A stretch of 5,742 nucleotides of DNA from Fimbriimonadaceae bacterium (GTDB lineage: Bacteria > Armatimonadota > Fimbriimonadia > Fimbriimonadales > Fimbriimonadaceae): assembly GCA_025451715.1 (NCBI GenBank), contig JANWJY010000171.1, positions 1-5,742 of the forward strand, written 5' to 3'. This document shows positions 1 to 5,699 of the stretch, one piece after another. Both the position numbers and the translations under genes were made by a program. The stretch's first letter is position 1. Every line of letters starts with the position of its first letter. The notes under the pieces are model-generated. The model worked only from the letters and a program-made list of their open reading frames with translations. It had not been told where the DNA came from and made no database searches.

Positions 1-21
1 ACATTGCTAAATCCTCAATGT
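1..21. repeat. Short perfect inverted repeat at left edge
   Basis: ACATTG (1-6) and CAATGT (16-21) are perfect reverse complements around a 9-base loop. The arm may continue to the left of the window. It could be the remains of a terminator or operator of a gene outside the window. No T-run follows, so no function is assigned. Confidence 0.25.
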
Positions 22-136
22 CGTATAACGGCTCACACCGAGCCTGCCCACGCTGTGCGAATTGCGGGTTATTCCTTGGCGCCCAACTCTGGGCCATCCA
101 TTGCGAAGCGTGTCACGGTTCCAAGGGCCGCAGAGT

Positions 137-208
137 CACCCCTCCCCCTTGGGACTGGCCCCGTCGACTCGCGAAGCGATCGACCGGCGCCAGGTTAGGG
201 AGAGGGTG
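137..208. repeat. Long imperfect palindrome, REP/MITE-like
   Basis: The outer arms CACCCCTCCC (137-146) and GGGAGAGGGTG (198-208) pair over 10 bp with one bulged A. They continue inward with 147-152 against 190-194. A separate inner stem pairs GTCGA (163-167) with TCGAC (180-184) and TCGC (169-172) with GCGA (176-179) around a GAA loop. C/T-rich outer arms around a compact palindromic core are typical of dispersed intergenic repeats in GC-rich bacteria, so I infer a repeat-family member. Copy number cannot be seen here. It lies just beyond the stop of the leftward lipoprotein gene and could help end that transcript, but no U-run follows on either strand. Apart from this element and the short repeat at 1-21, I see nothing convincing in 1-245. 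Confidence 0.55.
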
Positions 209-245
209 TCAACTGTGGCAGTCGTTTCCTCATCCCCTGCTCCCC

Positions 246-665
246 CTACCTCCGGAACGTCAGGGTGTACCCCTTGACGCCCGGGTCTGGGCCGCTCATC
301 ACGCCAGGCTCCTCGAGCTTGAGCTTGTACGTCCCCGAGAACGCCGGCCCGCCCGATGCGCTCTGGCGGGCTGGCAGCGTCAGCGTCACAGCGTCGCCCG
401 AGACGCTCCACGTCCCCTCGATCGGCCCGTCCAGGTCGAACACGGCCTTGCCGCCAGCCTGAAGTTCGAGCTTGATCTCCTTGTTCTGCCCCACCTGGTC
501 CGCGAGGAAAGTCGCCTGCTCGCTCTCCCCGCTCGCGTCGTTCTGCATCGCTTCGTAGGTCATCTCCGCCCGGCCCGTCCACGAGCCGACCAGGTCAGCC
601 TCCTTCACGCCTTTGCCACAGCCGCCGAAAACCAAGCACAAGGGCAGGAGCCAGATACGCTTCAT
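246..665 (-). CDS. Predicted small lipoprotein, lipocalin-like fold suspected
   Basis: This is a 139-residue protein of unknown specific function. Residues 1-16 look like a lipoprotein signal peptide: MKR, a hydrophobic stretch (IWLLPLCLVF), then GGC with Cys16 as the likely lipidated residue. Phe at -3 is less usual for a lipobox. The mature part has a GSWTG motif (27-31), alternating beta-type stretches (KLELQAGGKAVFDL, 65-78) and a GTWSVSGDAVTLTL segment (84-97). The pattern 'G-x-W ... G-G-x-x-x-F ... G-T-W-x-v-x-G-d-x-v-x-L' is common in small secreted beta-barrel proteins of the lipocalin/calycin type. The ATG at 665 is preferred over a TTG at 683 because the signal peptide then starts cleanly at MKR. 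The gene stands alone, divergent from asnS, with no strong Shine-Dalgarno site. It is probably envelope-anchored; any ligand is unknown. Confidence 0.75.
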   Translation of the reverse strand: MKRIWLLPLCLVFGGCGKGVKEADLVGSWTGRAEMTYEAMQNDASGESEQATFLADQVGQNKEIKLELQAGGKAVFDLDGPIEGTWSVSGDAVTLTLPARQSASGGPAFSGTYKLKLEEPGVMSGPDPGVKGYTLTFRR

Positions 666-753
666 CACACGGAAGCCTACCAAACCCCGCCGAGGTCCTA
701 TCGAGAAAACACCCCGATTTGAACCTGGCAGCTAGGACCATACCCCGAAACAC

Positions 754-782
754 TTGACAAAGTCGCTACCATCGGGTATAGT
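754..782 (+). promoter_or_regulatory. Near-consensus sigma-70 promoter facing asnS
   Basis: TTGACA (754-759) is a perfect -35 box. TATAGT (777-782), one base from consensus, follows after the ideal 17-base spacer. Transcription would start near 789. It would produce either an asnS leader of about 210 nt or a separate small RNA ending near 955. The boxes and spacing are read directly from the sequence; activity is inferred. Confidence 0.65.
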
Positions 783-885
783 GAAACATCCCCTAACCAA
801 CCAGCTGGGCTGGAGACAATTTACAACAAGGCAAGTATCGAGAGCGGCCACGGTCGCCTCGCGTTCAGCGATTGGCACGGTCTCT

Positions 886-955
886 GAGTTCCCATTTTCC
901 GTCATGTTCCGCAGGTTCAAATTCCCCTTTTAAAATGGGAATTCTCGCACTTTTT
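886..955 (+). terminator. Candidate intrinsic terminator or attenuator hairpin
   Basis: GAG+TTCCCATTTT (886-898) pairs with AAAATGGGAA+TT+CTC (932-946): 13 bp with a 2-base bulge. TTTTT follows four bases later (951-955). The 33-base loop and the gap before the T-run make it weaker than a textbook terminator. It excludes the alternative stem 913-921/953-961, since both use the GGGAA at 937-941 and the T-run region. That geometry is what a terminator/antiterminator pair looks like. Confidence 0.35.
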
Positions 956-961
956 GAACCT
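913..961 (+). promoter_or_regulatory. Alternative hairpin, possible antiterminator
   Basis: AGGTTCAAA (913-921) and TTTGAACCT (953-961) are a perfect 9-bp inverted repeat. A nested stem TTCCC (922-926) with GGGAA (937-941) lies inside it. Forming it would take up the T-run and the 3' arm of the 886-946 hairpin, so the two folds are mutually exclusive. The pairing is directly visible; a regulatory role is inference. Confidence 0.35.
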
Positions 962-984
962 ACGGGCCGATGAGGGTGCGACGG

Positions 985-990
985 TACAAT
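985..990 (+). promoter_or_regulatory. -10-like hexamer giving a near-leaderless asnS mRNA
   Basis: TACAAT lies 10 bases before the asnS ATG at 1001, so transcription would begin about 4 bases upstream of the start codon. No -35 box sits at the right distance (TTGAAC at 954-959 is 25 bases away). The asnS start has no Shine-Dalgarno sequence in range, which fits leaderless initiation. A -10 alone is weak evidence. Confidence 0.4.
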
Positions 991-1000
991 CCCGACTCGA

Positions 1001-2392
1001 ATGGACTACCGCCGAACCTACGTCCGCGACCTGCTCAAGTCGCAGCCAGGCGGCTCCGTGAGCGCGTACGGGTGGGTCAAGACCCGGCGCGACAGCAAGG
1101 GGGTCCACTTCGTCCAGCTCAACGACGGCTCCTGCTTCGCCGACCTGCAGGTGGTCCTCGAGGCTGGCTCGATCCCCGATTCTGAGCTCAAAAAGGTCAC
1201 GACCGGCGCCTGCGTCCGCTTCGACGGCTCTCTGGTCGAGTCCCCCGGCGAGGGCCAGGCGGTCGAGCTCAAGGCGACGGCCCTCGAGGTCTTCGGCCCC
1301 GCCGACCCCGAGAGCTACCCGCTCCAGAAGAAGGGCGCGACCATGGAGTTCCTGCGCGAGATCGCCCACCTCCGTGTCCGCGGCAACACCTTTGGCGCGG
1401 TCAGCCGGGTGAGGAACAGGGCCGCCTGGGCGGTCCACAAGTTCTTCCAGGACCGCGGGTTCTCGTGGGTGCACACCCCGATGATCACCGCGAGCGACGC
1501 CGAGGGCGCCGGCGCGATGTTCCACGTCTCGACGTCGCTCGAAGTCAAAAACGGGAAATACGCGCTCAAGAGCGACGACCCCGCCCAGGACTTCTTCGGC
1601 AAACCCTCGTTCCTCACCGTCAGCGGACAACTGAACATCGAGACGCACGTGCTCGGCCTGACCAACGTGTACCCGTTCTCGCCGTGCTTCCGAGCGGAGA
1701 ACTCGAACACCGCGCGGCACCTGAGCGAGTTCTGGATGATCGAGCCAGAGCAGGCGTTCTGCGACATCGAGGGCAACATGAACCTCGCCGAAGAGTTCGT
1801 GCGCGAAGTGATCCAAGACGCGCTCGACAACCAGACCGACGACCTCGCGTTCTTCGACCAGCGCATCGAGCCGGGACTGATCAAGACCCTGGAGCACGTC
1901 GCGGGGTCGAGCTTCGAACGAATCACCTACACAGACGCAGTAGAGATGCTGCGAGCGAGCGGGGAGAGCTTCGAGTTCCCCGTCTCCTGGGGCTGCGACC
2001 TGCAGAGCGAGCACGAGCGATGGCTGACAGAGAAGAAGATCGGCAAGCCGGTAATCGTCACGGACTACCCGAAGGAGATCAAGGCGTTCTACATGTACCA
2101 GAACGACGACGGCAAGACGGTGCGCGCGATGGACGTGCTGGTGCCCCGGATCGGCGAGCTGATCGGCGGTTCGCAGCGCGAGGACCGGCTCGACCGGCTG
2201 GAAAGGCGGATCGATGAAATGGGACTTCCGAAGGAGGCGTACTGGTGGTACCTCGACCTGCGGCGTTTCGGCTCCGCACCGCACGCGGGCTTCGGCCTTG
2301 GCTTCGAGCGGCTGATCATGTACCTGACCGGCATGAAGAACATCCGCGACGTGATCCCGTTCCACCGCGCCGTCGGCCAGGCGGAGTTCTAG
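1001..2392 (+). CDS. asnS: Asparagine--tRNA ligase (AsnRS)
   Basis: This class IIb aminoacyl-tRNA synthetase activates asparagine with ATP and charges tRNA-Asn in the cytoplasm. At 463 residues it is normal length. The N-terminal OB-fold anticodon-binding domain spans about 15-105 and includes GWVKTRRDSKGVHFVQLNDG (24-43), a signature of the Asn/Asp/Lys subgroup. The catalytic domain follows. Motif 1 lies around HKFFQDRGFSWVHTP (146-160). Motif 2 is FRAENSNTARHLSEFWMIEPE (starting at 230), with the ATP-contacting Arg231 and Glu233. Motif 3 is GFGLGFERL (430-438), with Arg437. The segment after motif 2 and the C-terminal NIRDVIPFHR (447-456) are typical of AsnRS rather than AspRS. ATG 1001 is the only reasonable start: an in-frame TGA lies at 971-973. 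No Shine-Dalgarno site is in range, so translation may be leaderless or near-leaderless. It heads a tight three-gene cluster. Confidence 0.97.
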   Translation: MDYRRTYVRDLLKSQPGGSVSAYGWVKTRRDSKGVHFVQLNDGSCFADLQVVLEAGSIPDSELKKVTTGACVRFDGSLVESPGEGQAVELKATALEVFGPADPESYPLQKKGATMEFLREIAHLRVRGNTFGAVSRVRNRAAWAVHKFFQDRGFSWVHTPMITASDAEGAGAMFHVSTSLEVKNGKYALKSDDPAQDFFGKPSFLTVSGQLNIETHVLGLTNVYPFSPCFRAENSNTARHLSEFWMIEPEQAFCDIEGNMNLAEEFVREVIQDALDNQTDDLAFFDQRIEPGLIKTLEHVAGSSFERITYTDAVEMLRASGESFEFPVSWGCDLQSEHERWLTEKKIGKPVIVTDYPKEIKAFYMYQNDDGKTVRAMDVLVPRIGELIGGSQREDRLDRLERRIDEMGLPKEAYWWYLDLRRFGSAPHAGFGLGFERLIMYLTGMKNIRDVIPFHRAVGQAEF

Positions 2393-4402
2393 TTGCTCAA
2401 GATCTTCAAGGGCTTCGATCCTCGCCTCGCCGCTGAGCTCAAGCGTCAGCGCAAGTCGATCATCAAGGGCCTGCTGTGCGTCGGGATGGGCGCGCTGCTC
2501 ACAGCCGCGACTATCCCGCTGACGGAAAAGGCGATCCGCGCGATCGGCGACGCGGCGCCCGTCCGCACCGATGTGCGAGAGGAGCGCTATGGCGACAAGC
2601 AGCTCGCCGAGGCGTTCGGAATCAGCATTGGGCGTGCGAGAGAGGTTCTCACCAAATACCGCGGGCAGCGAGACGCCCTGCCCTCGTCTTGGGAGCTCTC
2701 GAGCGAATTTGGAATCTCGCAGGAGGAAGCCGAGAGAAAGCTGTACCGTGCAGATCTCCTGCTATCGCCGATGGAAGCTGCGGACCAAGTCGAAAGGCGG
2801 CAGGACGACGCGATCAGGACGCTCGGAATCATCTGCCTGATCGTGGTCGGCGTGTTCGGGTTGAAGTACTTCTTTACCCGCGGGCAGACGTTCTATCTCA
2901 GCCGCGCAGCCACGCGGCTGGCGAGCGAGCTGCGCATGAAGCTGTACGACAAGCTCCAGAGAATGCCGGTCACCTACTTCAACGAAAGGCGCACAGGATC
3001 GATCCAAAGCGTTCTGACAAACGACGTAAACGTCTACCAGAACGCGGTCAACCTCATCCGCGACTCGATCGACGGGCCGTTCAAGGCGCTCGCCGCACTG
3101 GTCACGATCTTCGTGATCCAGTGGCAGTTGGCAATCGTGGCTATGCTGTTCATCCCGGTGCTCGCCTGGTTCGTGCAGCGCAACGGCCGCAGGATGCGAG
3201 AGGCGCAGGGTCGGGTCCAAGACGACCTCGCCGTGCTGACCGGCGTGACGCAGGAAGCGCTGACTGGGGCACGGGTCATCAAGGCCTTCGCGGCGGAGTC
3301 CAGGATGTCGAAGATCTACAACGCTCTGGTCGAGCAGACCTTCGCGAGCCAGATCAGGGCCGTCAAGCGGTTTTCAAAGCTCCGGCCGATCGTGGAGCTG
3401 GTCGGCGCGGTGTCGCTCGCGACGATCCTCTACATCTGCGGCTACATGGCAAAGGACGGCACACTACAAGTCTCGGAGATCGTGGCTCTGACGCTCGCAC
3501 TGGACATCATCAACCAGGGAGCGCGCGCGCTCAGCAACGTGAACAACACGTACAACACTGTGCAGGCTGCGGCGAAGCGCATCTACGGCGAAATCCTCGA
3601 CGCACCGGAAGAGGCCGTCGACGATCCCGGGCAGAGGATCCTCGAATCGGCGACTGGACGAATCGAGTTCGAGAACGTGAGCTTCACCTACCCCGACGGA
3701 ACCGTCGCGCTGAAGGGCGTGAGCTTTGTGATCGAGCCTGGAACGTCCCTCGCGCTGGTCGGGCCGAGCGGCGCGGGCAAGACCACGATCGCAGACCTGC
3801 TCCTGAGGTTTTACGATCCGACCGACGGCCGCATCCTGTTCGACGGCGTCGACATCCGCGAGCTGAAGGGCCAGTGGTACCGCGCGCAGATCGGCGTCGT
3901 GCCACAGCAGACGTTCCTCTTCGCCGGAACGATCGCAGACAACCTCAGACTCGGTGCCCCCGACGCGAGCGACGAGCAGATCCATAGAGCTGCAATGGCG
4001 GCGCACGCGGACGTGTTCATCGAGCAAACGCCAGACAAGTACGAAACTGTCATGGGAGAGCGCGGCGTGCGGCTGAGCGGCGGAGAGGGGCAGCGGCTCG
4101 CGATCGCCAGGGCGCTCGTCCGCGAACCAAAGGTTCTTCTGCTCGATGAGGCGACGAGCAACCTCGACGCGCAGAGCGAGCAGATGGTGACCGAGGCGCT
4201 CGGCGAGATAATGCAGACGCGCACGACGCTGTTCATCGCGCACCGCCTGACGACAGCATCGCGAGCGTCGAAGATCCTGGTGCTGCGCCGCGGCGAGAAG
4301 CTCGAGTACGGCTCACACGAGGAGCTGATGGCGAAGGCTGGCGCCTATTCAGGAATGTACAAGGCTTTTACGAGCGGGGTTCTTGCCGATGACCTCGGTT
4401 GA
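2393..4402 (+). CDS. MsbA-like ABC exporter, fused TMD-NBD, with TM1-TM2 insertion
   Basis: This is a half-transporter of the ABC exporter class, expected to form a homodimer in the inner membrane and drive export of a lipid or amphiphilic substrate with ATP. The membrane domain has six predicted helices: about 24-42, 143-161, 230-246, 247-262, 332-352 and 360-376. The ATPase domain (about 423-660) is complete: aromatic A-loop Tyr433, Walker A GPSGAGKTT (457-465), Q-loop Gln505, signature LSGGEGQ (561-567), Walker B VLLLDE (581-586) with catalytic Glu586, D-loop SNLD (589-592), and His617. Overall order and many local motifs resemble E. coli MsbA, but this protein is about 87 residues longer, largely because of an insertion between TM1 and TM2 (about 46-140). 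The start is TTG, immediately after the asnS TAG and in the same frame. GGAG at 2383-2386, six bases upstream, supports it. An ATG at 2489 would delete part of TM1. The substrate is not determined. Confidence 0.93.
   Translation: MLKIFKGFDPRLAAELKRQRKSIIKGLLCVGMGALLTAATIPLTEKAIRAIGDAAPVRTDVREERYGDKQLAEAFGISIGRAREVLTKYRGQRDALPSSWELSSEFGISQEEAERKLYRADLLLSPMEAADQVERRQDDAIRTLGIICLIVVGVFGLKYFFTRGQTFYLSRAATRLASELRMKLYDKLQRMPVTYFNERRTGSIQSVLTNDVNVYQNAVNLIRDSIDGPFKALAALVTIFVIQWQLAIVAMLFIPVLAWFVQRNGRRMREAQGRVQDDLAVLTGVTQEALTGARVIKAFAAESRMSKIYNALVEQTFASQIRAVKRFSKLRPIVELVGAVSLATILYICGYMAKDGTLQVSEIVALTLALDIINQGARALSNVNNTYNTVQAAAKRIYGEILDAPEEAVDDPGQRILESATGRIEFENVSFTYPDGTVALKGVSFVIEPGTSLALVGPSGAGKTTIADLLLRFYDPTDGRILFDGVDIRELKGQWYRAQIGVVPQQTFLFAGTIADNLRLGAPDASDEQIHRAAMAAHADVFIEQTPDKYETVMGERGVRLSGGEGQRLAIARALVREPKVLLLDEATSNLDAQSEQMVTEALGEIMQTRTTLFIAHRLTTASRASKILVLRRGEKLEYGSHEELMAKAGAYSGMYKAFTSGVLADDLG
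2564..2770 (+). other. Inserted segment with two HTH-like repeats
   Basis: This covers residues about 58-126 of the ABC exporter. Two similar units stand 31 residues apart: LAEAFGIS..RAREVLTKYR (71-90) and LSSEFGIS..EAERKLYRAD (102-121). Both follow 'L-x-x-x-F-G-I-S-x-x-x-A-x-x-x-L-x-x-x', which resembles the sigma-factor region 4/LuxR type of helix-turn-helix. The segment lies between TM1 and TM2, a loop that is short in MsbA and extracytoplasmic in this fold. DNA binding is therefore unlikely, and a charged helical cap is a more natural reading. The repeat is seen directly; its role is unknown. Confidence 0.6.
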
Positions 4403-5156
4403 ACTGCGCGACGTCACGTGCGGCTACGGCCCGCAAAGGGTGCTCGACGGCGTCAGGTTCTCGTTCGGCGCAGGCGAGGTCGTCGCGCTCGTCGGTGCGA
4501 ACGGCACCGGAAAGTCCACGCTAATGAAGACCATCGCGGGCGCGATCCGACCGCTGGGTGGAAACGTGCTGATCGGCGGCGAAGACCTGCGCCAGATGAC
4601 AAAGAGGCAGACCGCTCTAAGGATCGGCTATGTGCCGCAGATCGAGTCGCCAGCGTTCGACTTTACAGTCGGCGAAATCGTACTCATGGGACGCATGCCT
4701 CACTCTGAGGGGCTGTTCGAGACTAAGGAGGACCGCGAAGCGGCCGATGGGGCGATGGCGCGCGCCGATTGCCTCGGCCTCAAGCACCGGCCGAAGAGCG
4801 AGCTGAGCGGCGGCGAGGGCCAGCGCGTTCGGATCGCGCGCGCGCTCGCGCAAGAGGCGCCGGTGATGCTGATGGACGAGCCCACGACACACCTCGACGT
4901 CCGGCACCAAATCGACATCGGCCGCCTGGTGCGCGACCTGGCTCGGGATGGAAAGACGATCCTGGTCGCGGTGCACGACCTAAACTGGGCGGCCGCGTTC
5001 ACAACGCGTGCGATCGTCCTTGGCGAAGGCAGGATGCTGCTCGACGGGCCGATGCCGGAGACGCTGGAGAGCGATGTCGTCGACCGGGCTTTCGGCGTAG
5101 AGTTCGTGAGGATCAGAGAACGCGGGCTCCGACTGTTCGCAGACGATGAGAGTTGA
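4389..5156 (+). CDS. ABC ATPase, FepC/BtuD-type (iron-chelate or cobalamin import)
   Basis: This is a stand-alone nucleotide-binding subunit of 255 residues, the usual size for ATPases that power FecCD/BtuC-type importers. Motifs: Tyr13 in the A-loop region, Walker A GANGTGKST (36-44), Q-loop Gln84 in YVPQ (81-84), signature LSGGEGQ (139-145), Walker B VMLMDE (159-164), THLD D-loop (167-170), and switch His196 in VHD. The segment FDFTVGEIVLMGRMPH (90-105) matches the 'TV-x-E-x-V-x-x-G-R-x-P-H' pattern of siderophore, haem and B12 import ATPases. It would sit on the cytoplasmic face of a permease, but no FecCD-like permease or binding protein is in the window. ATG 4389 is chosen over an in-frame TTG at 4383. 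It overlaps the exporter gene by 14 bases, which suggests translational coupling. Family membership is firm; the substrate is not. Confidence 0.88.
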   Translation: MTSVELRDVTCGYGPQRVLDGVRFSFGAGEVVALVGANGTGKSTLMKTIAGAIRPLGGNVLIGGEDLRQMTKRQTALRIGYVPQIESPAFDFTVGEIVLMGRMPHSEGLFETKEDREAADGAMARADCLGLKHRPKSELSGGEGQRVRIARALAQEAPVMLMDEPTTHLDVRHQIDIGRLVRDLARDGKTILVAVHDLNWAAAFTTRAIVLGEGRMLLDGPMPETLESDVVDRAFGVEFVRIRERGLRLFADDES

Positions 5157-5162
5157 GTACAA

Positions 5163-5190
5163 AGAGGGCACCGTCTCAAAGGCGCCCTCT
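5163..5190. terminator. Hairpin between convergent genes, possible bidirectional terminator
   Basis: AGAGGGC (5163-5169) pairs with GCCCTCT (5184-5190). Two further CC/GG pairs lie inside an A-C mismatch, with loop GTCTCAAA. It sits between the stop of the ABC ATPase and the stop of the leftward membrane-protein gene, where a shared terminator is expected. No proper T-run follows on either strand (only TTTG on the minus strand), so it may be a weak or factor-assisted terminator. Confidence 0.5.
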
Positions 5191-5200
5191 GCAAGTCAAG

Positions 5201-5608
5201 TTACTTCGGATCTGTTCGCTTGCCTGTGCCCTGGTTGGCGTTGACCTTTTGATAGGACTCGTCGTCGTACCAGTGCGCCGAAGTCGTGTTCGTGACAAAT
5301 GGCTGCTTTGTGACCTTTGTGCTCGGAAGCTGGATGCTCGGCGTCTCAGGATTGACAACAGCAGCAACAGGCTGCTCGCTCCCGGAATTGAACGACTGCT
5401 CCATCTTTTGGAGGAGGACTCCCTCAGGGAGCACTTCTGCGCTCGGTCGCTCGCTGACCTTCTTGAGCGCTTCCCGGTTGGGCGCCGCGATCTCTTGGAT
5501 CCCGCCGCCCGGATTGCGAAGATATTCGGTCATGTTGATCGCGATCAGCACGAGTACGAGCGTGCCAACGATCGAGACCATGAGGATCGGGGCCTTCTTA
5601 TTATTCAT
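5201..5608 (-). CDS. Small single-pass membrane protein of unknown function
   Basis: I do not recognise this 135-residue protein. A short positive N-terminus (MNNKKAP) precedes one hydrophobic helix (about 7-25, ILMVSIVGTLVLVLIAI). By the positive-inside rule, the remaining 110 residues would be extracytoplasmic. That part starts with RNPGGG (31-36), has a charged, possibly helical stretch (about 42-72, including NREALKKVSERPSAEVLPE), and ends in a Pro/Thr/Ser/Asn-rich low-complexity tail with AHWYDDESYQKVN near the C-terminus. There are no cysteines and no lipobox. The ATG at 5608 is clear; GGAG lies 11 bases upstream, rather far for a Shine-Dalgarno site. Codons are visibly more AT-rich than in asnS. 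It is convergent with the ABC cluster and divergent from the partial gene at 5700. A tethered envelope or pilus-assembly accessory role is possible but unsupported. Confidence 0.75.
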   Translation of the reverse strand: MNNKKAPILMVSIVGTLVLVLIAINMTEYLRNPGGGIQEIAAPNREALKKVSERPSAEVLPEGVLLQKMEQSFNSGSEQPVAAVVNPETPSIQLPSTKVTKQPFVTNTTSAHWYDDESYQKVNANQGTGKRTDPK

Positions 5609-5699
5609 TGTTATGTATGCTCCGGAGCTCGGTCAGCGTCTAAACTTGCCCTTGAGGCGGTTGTAGCAAATTCTACGCCAATTCTCCTAGGAACCCCGC

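Larger units (their letters stand above)
789..961 (+). ncRNA. Candidate structured leader or small RNA
   Basis: This is the predicted product of the 754-782 promoter. Visible elements include a hairpin CCAGC/GCTGG (801-805 with 809-813) and a long-range helix pairing 811-817 with 880-886 (GAGAC/GTCTC core). Inside that helix is a 9-bp hairpin with one bulged A, CGAG-A-GCGGC closed by CACG and paired with GTCGC-CTCG (about 839-862). The 3' part holds the two competing hairpins listed separately. I could not match it to SRP RNA, 6S RNA, tmRNA, RNase P RNA or a T-box. The region is noticeably more AT-rich than the flanking genes towards its 3' end. It could be an attenuator leader for asnS, an independent sRNA, or unconserved spacer that folds by chance. 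Confidence 0.35.

Noticed and set aside
18..180. Rightward reading frame containing CPRCANCG and CEACHG, resembling a zinc ribbon or a haem-c CXXCH site
   Set aside because: The frame runs through the 137-208 palindrome and then antisense over the lipoprotein gene. It has no domain context, and the motifs are short enough to arise by chance.
715..745. GGTTCAAATC on the minus strand, like a tRNA T-arm
   Set aside because: The flanking bases do not form a 5-bp T-stem, and no acceptor, D or anticodon arms are found.
874..885. Possible T-box motif TTGGCACGG before asnS; TGGC would match a tRNA-Asn acceptor end with discriminator G
   Set aside because: The consensus AGGGTGGNACCGCG is not matched beyond TGGCAC, the flanking bases do not form helices A1 and A2, and I find no specifier loop or Stem I motifs.
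789..955. 6S RNA or SRP RNA
   Set aside because: The SRP core GGAAGGAAGCAGC is absent, and the halves do not form one long rod with a central bubble as in 6S RNA.
917..2365. Long 482-codon reading frame opposite asnS
   Set aside because: It is an antisense shadow of a high-GC gene. Composition is rich in Arg, Leu, Val and Asp with no domain, and the sense strand is unmistakably AsnRS.
5286..5666. 126-codon rightward frame opposite the small membrane protein
   Set aside because: It is antisense to a leftward frame that has a clear ATG, a TM helix and a well-placed stop before the shared hairpin. The rightward frame shows no family signature.
5663..5676. Small inverted repeat GTAG/CTAC in the divergent intergenic region
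   Set aside because: Four base pairs around a six-base loop is expected by chance.
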